DNA of 64,000 nt from Venturia oleaginea (GCA_013176395.1 JABMLP010000010.1:434001-498000), one strand, 5' to 3'; shown: positions 45,933 to 57,209, counted from the first letter of the stretch. Made by a program: numbers and translations. The notes: generated from the sequence alone by a model not told the origin.

Positions 45933-47696
45933 TTAGGCAAACCCACCATCAACCAGCTTCGACACATCAATCGTGACGTTTTTCTTCGTTTTCGGCTTCG
46001 GTGCAACAGCATTCGCGAGTTGCGAAGCACCGTAATCATCTAAGGTCGTTCCGACTGTGTCCGAAAAGTCCCAGGCAGCAGGATTATCGACACTCGACCA
46101 ACCAGAGCTGAGGAAGTCAGGCGTTTTATCTCCGTTTCCCATGAGCCAGCCAGCGGCCGCGGTGTCCCAGCTAGCACTGCTATCCCATACACCGATTTCC
46201 CTCCAATTGTTGATATCTTGGGCGGGCTTTGGAGTAGAAGGACCAGGACTGATAGTGGTGGACACTGTGTCAACACCGCTGGCGCTCGGCGAGGGGGAGG
46301 AAAAGATATCATCTGACGTTGACGATCCTTTCGACAAAACAAGAACATCATCGTCGGTTTGCCATTCAACGAAGGTGCTTTGTGGGTCAATGTGAAGCCC
46401 TTTGCTCTCAAGATATCCCTCGACATCTTTGCTGTCAAACCACTGTCCATCATATTCTGTTAGATCAAAGTCCATGACTTCTTGAGACATACCAGTTCCA
46501 TCGACGCTTTCCAGCGTCACTTGACGCTGCAGCGGACCAGGCTTGACGATGTATCCATTATGTACACGCCCAGTATTGTAGTGCGTACCCGCACCCCCAA
46601 GATGGATGAATGGTGTTTGATATGTCTCTATGGCATGTCCTGGGTCTCTCGAAAGAGCTGCTCGGAACTTGGCGATGAGATTGTCACGGCTGTGGTACAT
46701 GAGAGACAGCCTAAAGACACGATCGTAGGCATGCGGCCGCTGTTCTGCATTGGAAAGCAAGTGAAATCCTCGTTCCAGTGTAGCTCTTTGTAGCCGCCTA
46801 GCGAAAGTGGTCTCTTGGAACGAATATGTATAGTCACCAGGTATTGTTTTCACCAGGGAAGGAACGTCGATTTGAGCAGGTGATGATACCTGGACACGGT
46901 ACTGCTGATATTGAGATTCACTTGGCGCAGCCACTGCCGACATGGGTCCAGAAGTTGCTGGGGTGCTGTATTGAAACAAGCCAAAGCTCGACATCGCATC
47001 GTCATAATGTCCAATGGTTGTTGCGGTGTGCATTTGCATCGCATTATTGGATTCGCGAGATGAGACATGCACAGGCGCAGGAGGTTGAGCTGGTGTCGAA
47101 TCTTCAAATGTCAGACTGTACCCCATGCCCACGTCCACAATATCGGGTTGAGGCTCCGGTGAATGGGAGCTTGCTGAAGTAGAGAAGCCATTGTGATGTT
47201 CCAGATGGACATCAGGAGGCAGCGTCTTCGAGGGCTTCCTCGGTTCTTCCTCCATTTCAGAATCAGAATGCTCGTCCCCACTCTGATTTCCCGAGGCTTT
47301 GGCAAGGAGGATGAACTGTTCCGTTGCAGCTTTGAGCTCTCGACCCAGATCCGGGTTCATCTGAAGTGCCCCAGACGCAACGGCGCGGTCGTTGAAGTTA
47401 AGAAAGGTATTGTTCATTTCCTCGATGGTCGCTTGCAGCGCAGATACTTGCATTTTGAGAGATGAGATGGTTGTTTCTTTCCTAAGACGATAAGCTCGCT
47501 GGGCCAGTCTTATCTGTGTGCGCCGTCTCTGTTGAACTCGATTAGCTATTACAAGTAGTAATAATACATAGGGGTTACACACATCTGCCGCAGTCTCATC
47601 GGCACCCTCAACTCGAGGCCGTCCTCGTGCTTTCTTTCCGTCATCGTCATCATGAGAAACACGCTGTCTCTTTCGAGTACCACGCTCTCCTGCCAT
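45933..47696 (-). CDS. bZIP transcription factor
   Basis: Two exons, 47696-47583 and 47528-45933; 569 residues after splicing. The 54-nt intron (GTGTGTAACC...TTCAACAG) is a multiple of three and has no stop, so the unspliced frame stays open. I infer splicing because it joins RGRPRVEGADETAAD to RRRTQIRLAQRAYRLRKETT, the continuous basic region expected of fungal bZIPs. The basic region spans ~38-58 and the zipper ~60-85 (ISSLKMQVSALQATIEEMNN). The rest is acidic, Ser/Pro-rich, with a conserved-looking block near the middle (FQETTFARRLQRATLERGFHLL) found in a family of fungal bZIP proteins. The 47696 ATG is the first true ATG of the frame. Nuclear regulator; target genes unknown. It is divergent from SLX9. 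Confidence 0.88.
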   Translation of the reverse strand: MAGERGTRKRQRVSHDDDDGKKARGRPRVEGADETAADVCNPYVLLLLVIANRVQQRRRTQIRLAQRAYRLRKETTISSLKMQVSALQATIEEMNNTFLNFNDRAVASGALQMNPDLGRELKAATEQFILLAKASGNQSGDEHSDSEMEEEPRKPSKTLPPDVHLEHHNGFSTSASSHSPEPQPDIVDVGMGYSLTFEDSTPAQPPAPVHVSSRESNNAMQMHTATTIGHYDDAMSSFGLFQYSTPATSGPMSAVAAPSESQYQQYRVQVSSPAQIDVPSLVKTIPGDYTYSFQETTFARRLQRATLERGFHLLSNAEQRPHAYDRVFRLSLMYHSRDNLIAKFRAALSRDPGHAIETYQTPFIHLGGAGTHYNTGRVHNGYIVKPGPLQRQVTLESVDGTGMSQEVMDFDLTEYDGQWFDSKDVEGYLESKGLHIDPQSTFVEWQTDDDVLVLSKGSSTSDDIFSSPSPSASGVDTVSTTISPGPSTPKPAQDINNWREIGVWDSSASWDTAAAGWLMGNGDKTPDFLSSGWSSVDNPAAWDFSDTVGTTLDDYGASQLANAVAPKPKTKKNVTIDVSKLVDGGFA

Positions 47697-48233
47697 GTCG
47701 AGTATCAATTAGGTCAAAGCGTGATAGATTTTTTGGTCAGATACGTTCATACTCTTCCTTGGCTGCAAATCGTTCCAAGAGTAGCAAGAGGTCAAGATAG
47801 GGCTACATAAGAGCAGGCAGAAAGTAACAAGAATAGTTGGCGGACGGTTGATGATTAAGAAGCTGATTTCAACGCAAACGTCGACTATTCGCAGCTGTAG
47901 GCTAACGTGAGACAGGGGGCGCGCAATGGGATTGTCAGCGTCTTCAGATGTTCTGCACGCTGAATCAGTCAGCTTTCTCCCAATGGAGAGATTCGCTGGT
48001 GATTACTGATCACTCATCATAGGCGCGTCGTGATCACAAAGTCGTGCACAGACCGAGGAAGCCATTTCTCGTGATGATAGAGCATTACACATGGAGTGAG
48101 ACTGACACCATATGGCTATAAATTCTTCTAGAAGAAGTAATCGAACATTCCATCAGACTTCCATCAGACTTCCACTCCACTTTCTACCTGTGTACATCAC
48201 GTGCATTGTCTTATTAGAGATACAAATATAGCA
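47697..48233. promoter_or_regulatory. Divergent promoter, bZIP / SLX9
   Basis: About 540 bp between the bZIP start and the first ATG of the SLX9 transcript. It contains a short direct repeat CATCAGACTTC (twice, near 48150-48170). No clear TATA box. Confidence 0.5.
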
Positions 48234-48457
48234 ATGGCCTTCCCCGAGCATCTCAATCTCTTCGCAGACATCAAACCTGGAACAGCATGGTAAGAGTCCC
48301 CGGCCCAGAAAAATAAGTAGTCCTCCCAATTAACACTCCCAGGCGCCCATCCGGCCAACAAGGCGCACCAGCGCAAGCAAACCCCAGCAACGGACAACCT
48401 TCGCAGCAAAATCCACAGACATCTTCCACAACTCAAAGCGGGACAAACGCGAAATGA
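48234..48457 (+). other. Upstream/overlapping alternative-frame ORF on the SLX9 transcript (56 codons when spliced)
   Basis: An ATG at 48234 (GCAATGGCC) opens a frame of 18 codons plus 2 nt up to the SLX9 splice donor at 48289. Through the same splice it continues in a frame different from SLX9, ending at TGA 48455-48457. The predicted product is 56 residues, Gln/Ser/Asn/Pro-rich, starting MAFPEHLNLFADIKPG. It includes the SLX9 start codon in another frame. Whether it is translated is unknown. Confidence 0.4.
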
Positions 48458-48858
48458 AACACTCCCTCCTCCTCTCCAAAGCCCGTAAAAGCGCCGGCGT
48501 CACAAAAACCCTCAAGAGAAGAAGACCGTCAAAGAAGCTAGTCACAACAATGGAGAGTTTGGAAGATGCGTTGCCAGGACTTGAGGGGCAGCAGCTGGTG
48601 AAGGCGAAGACGGTGTTGCAGAGTGTTGATTCGAGGAATAAGAGTTTGGGGAGTAAGCCTGGCGTGAGGAAGAAGAGGGACAGGATTGAGAGGGAGGAGA
48701 GGGAGAGGTTTGGGAAGAATTTGGCTACGTTGAGTATGGCGAGGCCTGCAGATAATGTTGAGGGTGGTGGAGCGATGAGTGGGACGAGTAATCGGTGGGC
48801 TGCGTTGAGGGCACATCTTAATTCGAGTATGGCTGAGCAGAGTGCTGCGGGAGGCTGA
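48287..48858 (+). CDS. slx9: Ribosome biogenesis protein SLX9
   Basis: Two exons: 48287-48289 (only the ATG is coding) and 48343-48858, with a 53-nt intron (GTAAGA...CTCCCAG); 172 residues. Joining gives MAPIRPTRRTSASK, the N-terminus typical of SLX9. Then come TDIFHNSKRDKREMKHSLLL, the basic core TLKRRRPSKKLVTTMESLEDA followed by LPGL, the KSLGSKPGVRKKRDRIEREE helix, and a RWAALRAHLNSS end. In yeast SLX9 is a nucleolar factor for pre-18S rRNA processing and 40S export. Reading from the ATG at 48234 instead puts exon 2 in the wrong frame, so 48287 is the start that gives SLX9. Confidence 0.88.
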
Positions 48859-49583
48859 GAGATGATTTGTGTTGGAGGAAGACAATATACGCAGAGCACG
48901 AATTTATCAGCTTTTAAAGCGCCCTTAAAACCAAGAGATGGGCCGGTCGAGTGGACGATCAACGTGAAGCCAAGGAAGGAATACTGGCCCAGAAAATGGA
49001 CGTAGGGCCCGAAACGGCTGTTGCTGGAGGGACATGACAAAGTCATTTGAAGTGGATTCTGGCGGTGTGTAAAGATACAATGTAGTGAAGACTCTAAATG
49101 ACCGTCTCAAGACCGTCTCTATGATTTGTGAATGGCAAGCAACTCATAGTTTCCAGTCGACCGTCAGTACTGCTACGACAGCTACATCTACACACACCTG
49201 AAGGTTGTGAATCAAAATGCACTAAACGACCCCAACAAGATGCAACAGGTCGCCTCCATAGTCGGCTTATCAATCCGTCGCCCTTCGACAATACCTGGGG
49301 TCTGTTTTCCACTCGGAGATCGATATCGATAAAATATCTGGCAAAACTATTCGCTGAAGTTGCCAGAAATGGATCGATGTCGATCTTTCGTTCGTTGATA
49401 TCAAGTGCAAAGCTAATATCAAGATCCCTAGAGGCCAGGGGTACTGGAATGATAAATAAATACACTGTCTCTCCAGCGCTCGAAACCCAAAGCCCGCGTC
49501 CACAATACTGTCGCCTACTTACCAAGATACAATAACACCCCAACCACCATCCAATCCCCATCCAGAGCATGTCCAAAAATCTC
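48859..49583. other. Convergent 3' spacer
   Basis: 3' flanks of SLX9 (+) and the unknown 510-aa gene (-). Overlapping frames on both strands have no recognisable content. Confidence 0.55.
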
Positions 49584-51116
49584 CTAGTCAGTGTCGATGT
49601 CCAAATCCATCCCTTCATCCTCCCCATCTTCCATATCCACATCTATCTCCTCCAAATAAGCAAAAGACTCACCACCATCCAGAATCTCCTGTCGATACTC
49701 CCACTCCCTCGTAGCCTCAAACATAGCCATCTCCTTCACCTTCCAAGAACCACCTTTTTCCACCTCTTCCTCGCCCATAATCTTACCCTCAAACCACCCC
49801 TTCCATTCAACCAATCCCCCCACCTCTTCCAACCCCTCAGGAAGCGCAACCTCCACCTTGCCCACCCCACTCAACCCCGCAGCCAACGGACTACAAACCA
49901 TTTCCACAGCAGAAACATCCCTCATCCCCATCCTAGCCCGAAAAACGGCGTCTTTCCCCCCCTCACTACCACTCCAAAAATCCTCATCCCCCGAAAACCG
50001 AATATGCAAAGACGCCAACCCCCCAACCAAACAAACGAGATCCTGCACATTCCTTCGCATCTGCCACGTCGCCGTTCGAGACTCAATCGCCCCACCTACA
50101 AGGACAAAGCAAAGATGACGCATACGTTGGAGACAGAAATAGCTCTGGGCTTGAAACTGCACCATCTGTTGCGCTAGTTCGGTACCGTGGTATTGGTGAG
50201 TTATGATGCGGGGGAGGTGGAGGAAATCGATGCCGTCGGCGTGGATGCGGATGTCGAAGGTGTATTCTTCGTAGAGGGTTGTTGCGATTTCGGTTGCGAA
50301 GAGGGAGTGTGTTGTCATTAGGTTTAGGGTTGTGTTTGTGGGGAGGACGTCATATTTTTCTTCTTTGAGGGCTTCTTTGATTTTGGTGAGTTGGTCTGGG
50401 GTTGGGGGGTCGATGAAGATGTTTGACGTGGAAGCATCGGACAAGAAGGAGGTCTGGGTTGACATAGAAGTCTCCTCGAACATCGCCTCAACCCCATCCG
50501 GCAATTTCTTCGTCGACGCAGTAATCGGAGACGTAGTGGGAGACCAACCACCCCCCATCCCAAACCCCTCCGATTCATTCATCAGAGGCATCTCATACAC
50601 ATCCCCAAAAGCCCCCACACCAAACTCCAACGGCGCAACAAACCCATCCACCGAGAACGGAACCCAAAACCGCGTATTATGAACCTCGGGCTCGAACGCA
50701 CCATAAAACTGGCTGAAACCAAGGAGATCATTCGTACCCCGATGCTGAGCACGAGCACGTAAGTACACGCGCCGCAGCATCTCATCAGTCATTTCCTTTT
50801 CAAATTCCCACCGGTCAAGAAGGATATTCGTTGGTTCGATGTTTTGAGATTTATCCGGAAGGAGGTATTGGAAGATCTTTGCGCGCATTTCGGTTGGGAT
50901 ACGCATGATTGGTGGAAGTGGGACTGTGATTTCATCCTGCTCGGTCGAGTTGTGAGTGGCTTGGTTAGTAGAGGTGGGAGAGTCGTCTAGATTGGGGACG
51001 TGGGGTTTGCTCCGGTTGCGACGGTCGACTATCCCGTGGCCATTGCTCTTATTGACTGCAGGTTTGTCGAAATCCCCACTGCGAATTGGCAGCGGCCGAT
51101 CTTGTCCAGATTCCAT
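49584..51116 (-). CDS. Unknown 510-aa protein, possible F-box-like N-terminus
   Basis: Single-exon ATG frame. After a charged N-terminus there is a short helix-type block (LPPIMRIPTEMRAKIFQYLLP), which looks like the start of the F-box-like or 2EXR-like segments found in many fungal proteins of unknown function; I rate that as a resemblance only. A Thr/Ser/Pro linker (~190-240) separates it from a globular-looking C-terminal half with alternating strands and helices (YEEYTFDIRIHADGIDFLHLP, QSYFCLQRMRHLCFVLVGGA, DLVCLVGGLASLHIRFSG). It ends in an acidic tail (EEIDVDMEDGEDEGMDLDID). No signal peptide or membrane segment. If it is an F-box protein it would be an SCF ubiquitin-ligase substrate adaptor. 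The gene is certainly coding; the function is not known. Confidence 0.75.
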   Translation of the reverse strand: MESGQDRPLPIRSGDFDKPAVNKSNGHGIVDRRNRSKPHVPNLDDSPTSTNQATHNSTEQDEITVPLPPIMRIPTEMRAKIFQYLLPDKSQNIEPTNILLDRWEFEKEMTDEMLRRVYLRARAQHRGTNDLLGFSQFYGAFEPEVHNTRFWVPFSVDGFVAPLEFGVGAFGDVYEMPLMNESEGFGMGGGWSPTTSPITASTKKLPDGVEAMFEETSMSTQTSFLSDASTSNIFIDPPTPDQLTKIKEALKEEKYDVLPTNTTLNLMTTHSLFATEIATTLYEEYTFDIRIHADGIDFLHLPRIITHQYHGTELAQQMVQFQAQSYFCLQRMRHLCFVLVGGAIESRTATWQMRRNVQDLVCLVGGLASLHIRFSGDEDFWSGSEGGKDAVFRARMGMRDVSAVEMVCSPLAAGLSGVGKVEVALPEGLEEVGGLVEWKGWFEGKIMGEEEVEKGGSWKVKEMAMFEATREWEYRQEILDGGESFAYLEEIDVDMEDGEDEGMDLDIDTD

Positions 51117-51927
51117 GGTGTTGTGGAGTTGGAGTATGGGAATATTTGAAATGGTTTAAGAGAGGAGTGGATTTCGAGTACGGGACTTTTTAAAATGATT
51201 AAAGAGAGAATAAATATTGAGGAGTATGCCCATACTGGAGCTCGATATAGCTTTGAGGTTTAGTTTAGCCCGAAAGTGCACCAAGTGTGTATTGAGAACA
51301 TATGTAGATGATGCCTCGTGGAAAGCGTCGAAGTTGCTGATCCGTATGTGAGCCTATGGCTCTATGTCATTCATATGTTGGTGTTAACTCGACAAAGGCG
51401 GAAGTGATCAACAGACTCGTGGCAACTGGGAGGCTGGCAGTGTTGGAGGGATGGTGATATGGAGGATATGGAGCATGACTGCGCTCATAACAATCGATGT
51501 GCTCGCGAATCAGGTGGCCAGGGGATGGATGAACACAAAAATGGTTCGCTAGCCCTGAGATGTGAAAGGGTTGACATTTTGTGTTGTAGGAAAGGCCAAT
51601 CATGGTGAAGAGAAGACTAGGTTGATAGGTTCTATCCAATGGTCAGCAGTAATAGAGAGCAAAAGATGCTATTGGAAATAACACAACCCGACTACTTGAA
51701 AAGAAGAATCACGTCTCACATAGTACATACATCATGTCATAGTCATGTGAATGTCAAGCTGTTTCATTTGTATTGTGCCTTCATCGTGCATCAAAAACTA
51801 TGGTGGTCTTCCTCTGACCTAGCTTGCCAAATGGCGTCTGCCTGCCGTAGCTCATTCATTCGTTTCCATTGTACATGTTTATCGTATCACGCTCCCTACG
51901 CCAGTATATGCTTGTTGAAAATGGGAT
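51117..51927. other. Intergenic spacer
   Basis: Promoter side of the 510-aa gene and 3' flank of the RTC3-like gene. Nothing else recognised. Confidence 0.55.
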
Positions 51928-52385
51928 TTACTGCGGGACGCCGGCGCCTGCAGCATTGCTCTTGTTGCGATCACCCTGTCGGGCGGATGCCTGTAATGTT
52001 GTGTCAGCATGGGTAGTGGAGTGACCTAGTCATTGACACAACATACCTGAATCTCCTGTACTTGACCCTTCTCGATGATTGCCTTCACGGCGTCTTCTGA
52101 ATTCTTTGTGCCAAATTCGTTCTCGAGAACGGCGTTTGATGCGCGGTTGAGCTCTCCCTGTGCACCGTGCCTGGAGCTACGTCAGTGCCTTTTCCACGAA
52201 TTAGTCAGTGCTTTTACTCACTTTCCTGTGGTGAAGACGTCGAAGCTCTGAACAACATCGACGAGAGGAATCGTCTTGTCCTCCTTCCAATTCTTCACGG
52301 CCTCCTCGCTCTCGACCAGGATGATAAAGTCATCCTCGTGGCCCTTGTAGTGGATTTTGGTCTGCTGGGTCTCGCCTCTGGTCAT
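51928..52385 (-). CDS. rtc3: RTC3/SBDS N-domain-like protein, 116 aa
   Basis: Three exons, 52385-52222, 52170-52047 and 51990-51928; introns of 51 and 56 nt; the first splits a Lys codon. The whole protein is a single SBDS/Sdo1 N-terminal-type fold: KIHYKGHEDDFIILVESEEA, then NWKEDKTIPLVDVVQSFDVF, then GKHGAQGELNRASNAVLENEF, ending in a helix (SEDAVKAIIEKGQVQEIQ) and a short polar tail. Yeast RTC3 (111 aa) has the same size and fold and has been linked to RNA metabolism and telomere-capping genetics; the actual role here is open. A CCCCT stress-type element lies upstream at 52550-52554, which would fit the stress responsiveness reported for yeast RTC3, but one site is weak evidence. Confidence 0.9.
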
Positions 52386-53078
52386 GATGATGGTTTGGGG
52401 AAGGGATTGATGGATGAGTGGTTTGAAAGTAGAATTAGGATTGTGGTGGATTGTGGTGGATTGTGGTGGATTGTTGTTGTGATTGGGATTGAATTGGAAT
52501 GTATCGTGCTCGGTGGGATGTGAGGGTGATTATAAAGAGCTCGAAGCTACCCCTGAAGTGACACGAGACAAATGACGTAGCTGTCCAAGGCTGAACGCAG
52601 CCGTCGGCTGGCAGCCCCAATAAAATCTTTACATATCCACAGCAAGGCCCCTGTGTTTGGTTGTACATTACTTGCTTGCTTATTACTTGGAATATGACGT
52701 GCCTATAGTTGCAACTTGCGTGCAACTGTCTGGAATCATCTTCACTGCTGATGGCCTGGAAAGCGGAGCGAGGTATATGAGGCTGTCCATCATGGAACAT
52801 TAACATTCAAAGGGGCATCGATGACAGCGATATCATACTCGTGGATTAAAAACTACGTCTAGCACAAACATTCCATTCCCGCTTTCCAAACCCCCAAAAG
52901 ACGGGTACCTGCATTATTCACACAGCCCATCACCCGGGACCAAGAAACTGTTTCCAGAAACATCTGCATCATCCGCTGCGCAGGAGCAATTAGTCCAAAC
53001 CTGCAGAGTTACCAAAATTCCTCTCTTAATCCTATCCTTTCTAAAATGCTGCTATCGTGCCAAGAGCTCGCCATCAAT
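52386..53078. other. Promoter spacer of the RTC3-like gene, with short repeats
   Basis: Contains a 10-bp tandem repeat (TTGTGGTGGA, three copies, 52441-52470), probably in the RTC3 5' leader. On the minus strand a TATAAT-like stretch lies near 52530-52537. The distal part is the 3' flank of the RhoGEF gene. Confidence 0.55.
52441..52470. repeat. 10-bp tandem repeat, three copies
   Basis: TTGTGGTGGA repeated three times without change, followed by a degenerate TTG-rich tail. On the RTC3 sense strand it reads TCCACCACAA. Confidence 0.85.
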
Positions 53079-56000
53079 TCAGTCCTTTGTCACTCCTAGC
53101 AACTTGAACAAGATGCTGCGAGCTTTGGTCGGGCCTTTTATTGGAGTGTGATGAGCTCGGGAATTAAGGGGTGATGATACCTCCCCTTTGACTGGTGTGT
53201 GGACCACGGTAGCTATGCTCGGTGTAGTGGGTGTCTTCGATGGTGAGAGTTGACGTGCCGGCGGTGATTCTATGATTGTGGAAACCCTAGACACTTTGGT
53301 TGTTTCCTGAGATTTCTCCAAAAACATTCGTATCGGAGTCATTGGTCGCGTTGTCATCGACCTCTCACTTGTAGCCGCTCGATTTGCTCGTCTTCTTCGG
53401 CGCCCGTCTAAGCTTGGTGGGTTGAGTTCGAAATCTTCGGGCAAAAATGCCGTTGGAGCATTGTGAAAGTCGACCAATGGCCCGGAATTTGGACATGGTC
53501 TTTTCACCAACGTTCTCTTCGGTCTCGTCGACGGCAAGGGAGGCAATGGGTTCGGAGGAAAGATTGACGTCTCGTTGAGACGATGGTGGCTAAAGCTTGC
53601 GAAGCTTGCAGATCGCTTGGAAAAGTTGCTTGCAATGCTTGCCATACTAAGTTTGCGCATCACTGAATTGGCCGAAGCTCGTATTGGATTGTCTGGTCTC
53701 CTCGACACCATCCCTGGATATGGTAGCATGTCTCGAGACCAGACATCGCTGAGTACAGTCTCGAGCCGAATACGTTCAGCACGTCGAGGGGCAAGAGTGG
53801 GGACATGACCAGAAGACATGTGTGACTGAGAACGTAGGACTGGGAGCGAAGATTCTGAATCGTTGTTGCCAGGCTTTTGGGCATGCGTGTTCTTGATAAT
53901 GACTTGGTGGAGATTCGTTTTGGTTCCAAGTGTCGCGGCCCGATGAATCGATTTGCGTCTCATAAACGAGCCATTTGCCTCAAACGCAGGACCCAGAGAC
54001 TTAAGATCCGCGGGGATCGAGACAAATGGACTCGCCAGACCCTCGACCACGTTTCGACTCTCCTTCTCCATTCGAATGCGAATTTGACCCTTCCACTGCT
54101 CCTCCTCTTCCTCTGAGCATGCACTCATGATCACCTCATATTGTCGCTGATTAGATTCGAACAAGAGCTTCCAAGTATGCGGTGCGGTGTGACATTGAAG
54201 GCCTACCGAAAAGATTGGTTAGCGGTGGCTTCGACTATAAGCTGTTATCATGACAAAACGAACCTCGTCCATTATCCGAATCTTCCAACCGAGCATTGGA
54301 TAGCGACATGACAGCGAACACATCGTAGGTAACAAGGTTTTTGTTGACTAAAGCGAGCACAAGGGAAGAGCGGTACAGAATTGAGATCATGTAGTCTCCT
54401 TTCACGCCGTTGTGGGTGTCATAGGCAACATGCAGAACACCGCAGAGCACAACATGCCCAAGCAGCCTCTGAACAGGAAATTCGCCATCATGGACCTGAT
54501 CTAGTCAGTTCACATGGCGAAGTAAAGACTTCAGAAAACACGTACGGTCTGATTGAAAACCAAACGATCCTGCAAAATCCAAGTCGTTTCAATGAGCTGT
54601 CTAACTTGTGGATTGTCCCTGGCGGTGTTGATCTCATTTGCAGTCTCCTGCAGCCTGAACAAGACCTTTTGGAGTTCGGCGTGAGCAACGGGATCATCGC
54701 AAGCCGGAGTGTGCTTGGCGAGGTCCTGAAAGAACAAAGGATACTTGCAGATTCTTTGAATCGGCTGTAATATGATGAATTAGCAGGGTGGTATACGCAC
54801 GATCTGGAACACTCACCTTGATCAGCAGGTCAGAAAAGGTCAATCCTTTTCGGTTGCGCGCTTCATGATGGTAGATTGAATTTGTAGAAGAAGCCAACGC
54901 TTCGACGCCCCTTTCATAGGCAGGCCAGGTGGGAATCAGTCTCGACGTGGATGACGCATCCTCCTCCATGACTTCGTTGTTAGCGGCGTAAGCTTCGTAG
55001 GCAAGGAATCTCGACATCTATGAACAGTGTAAACGAAGAAGGCTGATTATATTTCAGTCACACATACAAATCGGTCGAACACTTTCGCCACGTTCAGGAC
55101 GATGCTTGTGTTGACGATCACACCACCAACTTGGAGGATAGCAGGTCCACTCGCGTCAATGGAATGTCGAACACGATGACCCATGGCCCGCAGATTGGGA
55201 CGCGACGGAGCACTCTCGGCGCTATGCCATCTAAAATGGTTTGCCCTCCGTTTCTGTGGGCGTGGCATGGTGTCATCTTGGGTGGCTTCCGAATTAGGCA
55301 CTACTTTGTGAAGTTCTGCCAATAACTCTTCGTGTAATTGTACAATTTGCGTTACACTCTTTTTTATATTCTTCCTTCGCTGTAATGTCATCGTAGGCAT
55401 AGTTGCGAGTACTGTGAAATAAACCTGGAGACCATTAGTCTCAAATGAGTGAGTGAGGGTTGCAACAGACATTGACAAGCGCCTTCATGTCCACAATGTA
55501 GTTCTCCTCCGAATAGAGCAGCTCTTCGACGATTTTTCTTCTCTGCACCGACCTCGCCCAAGCCTTTTCGTCAATCACATTTTCAACCGATGGCGCCGTG
55601 CTCTCAAAGGACATTCGTACATCAGAGAACCGGCTGCTTCTGTTATCGCTTCGGAGATGAGCTGAGCGAGTATCCACCCGTGATTTTGTTGCAAGGCTTG
55701 TTGCAGTCCAGGTCATCGACGCTGATTTGACAGCAGTGAGCATACCGATGGATGATGTCAGCGAGAGCGATTTTCTATGACCGCCACGCTGGACACTGTA
55801 TTGCCTTGGTGATTCCAGTGGTGGCAGCCGATAAGGTTCGTCGAATGCTGGAGTTTGAAGGTGCAATCGTACATCCTTATGTCTTTGTTGATTCTTCCTT
55901 CGCAAGGTGCTGAGCCAACGCTTGAATGGCAGCTGTTCTGGAACCATCTTTGCGGAATCTTCTTCTTCCATTTCTTCTTGATGATCGTCCAGCTGCTCGA

Positions 56001-56547
56001 GCTCGACTTGCTGGGTGTTGACAGGTGCAGCTACTTGTTCAACTGAGTTGACGGCGGCGGTCCTTTCCGGTGCTTCTTGGACAGACTCAACGCCCAATGT
56101 GTCATTGCTGATCGAGCCTCTTGGTGTATGAGCTGATTCTTGCGTAGTTCGGGAAACACGTAAACGGGCGGTCTTTCTCTTCAACATTCGAAGCTCTCCT
56201 GTAGCAGGGACAGGCGAATCGGAGCGTGAGCTGCCCCAACTGGCTCGTCGAGAAACTAGGCCGGGAGACGGGCCAGGTGGAGTCGTAGTATTAAGGTCGT
56301 GGATCAGACTGAGAAGAGATCGAGAGGCCAGTTGAGGATGGGAGTTCTCGTCATGTTTGGATCGAAGGCCGTTGGGAGTAGACAATGCTGATCTTGCTGA
56401 TGCTGCTGAAGCACTTCGTGGCGTATGATGACGGACTGTACCGAGTGATGCTTGACTGGCAAAGGACGAACATGATCGCATACAGAGAGGATTCGCAAAA
56501 GGCCGCTCTAATGGGTTTGTGGACGGCAGGGAGAGGACGTAAGCCAT
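53079..56547 (-). CDS. Rho guanine nucleotide exchange factor (DH domain)
   Basis: Six exons: 56547-55471, 55424-55068, 55017-54817, 54764-54546, 54495-54264 and 54202-53079; introns 46-61 nt; 1,069 residues. Residues 1-~330 are Ser/Thr/Arg-rich and disordered. The DH domain begins with RRKIVEELLYSEENYIVDMKALVN, continues through FDRFMSRFLAYEAYAANNE, and includes the diagnostic helix PIQRICKYPLFFQDLAKHTP. It is followed by a PH-like region (PVQRLLGHVVLCGVLHVAY ... YRSSLVLALVNKNLVTYDVF ... HTWKLLFESNQRQYEVIMSACSEEEEEQWKGQI). The last ~300 residues are basic, Ser/Pro-rich. In the family the DH domain loads GTP on Rho-type GTPases to control polarity and cell-wall synthesis; the partner GTPase cannot be told. 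The start at 56547 is the only ATG near the N-terminus. Confidence 0.88.
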
Positions 56548-57209
56548 ACTAGATATGAGTCTTGGACAAGAACAAGAAGGTTGGGCAACAAGTGACGGCG
56601 TCCCGGGGACATGAATATGAGATAGAAGAGACGGGATGAAAGTGAGAAGACATTCGTCTGTATACAAAAGGTAAGACGATGCATAGACACAACCAAGGAA
56701 TAGACAGTTGCATCCGAGTAGTGGCAGCTGGCAGTCACAACTGAATGGGCTCGAGACTGCTTTTCATGTTGAGAGGTAGGCACCCCATGCTGACTTTTCA
56801 AGGTGGTAGTTTGTTTCTCATGGAATTTCCACGCGCTCTTGCCATTTTACTAGTAATGTTCCGAGGGAGCTTCCATTTTGGCCATAGAGTACCAGACATA
56901 CCGTGACAACTGGAACGCGTTGGGTGCTAGGAAGGAGCTTTCGAGGTGCCCAGAGGGACAATCTGGTCACAAAGCCTGCTTTTCGACTTCGATGGCCACA
57001 ACAAGACGCGTTCGACGCGTTTCCCGGAGTTATATCACTTTTTCATGGAGCAGTGTACAGTTGAGGTTGAAGTCCCTCTCCTGCGGCGAACGCGGAGCTT
57101 TGACCATAGTTCTACTTCTATTTGGCTTCCATAAAACCCCACCAGTTAATGCCAGTGTTTCCTGTACAACCATTGTGTCCTCCCTTCATAACTCATTAGA
57201 TCTTGGTCC
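56548..57209. promoter_or_regulatory. Divergent promoter, RhoGEF / NAS2
   Basis: 662 bp between divergent ATGs. No clear core element. The minus-strand frame stays open for ~40 codons upstream of the RhoGEF ATG but has no earlier ATG. Confidence 0.5.

Noticed and set aside
48330..49046. 238-codon minus-strand frame over SLX9
   Set aside because: Antisense to the SLX9 coding exon, hydrophobic by codon mirroring; no promoter or splice context.
49569..50177. 202-codon plus-strand frame
   Set aside because: Mirror of the 510-aa gene; Pro/His/Leu-rich low-complexity product typical of antisense frames.
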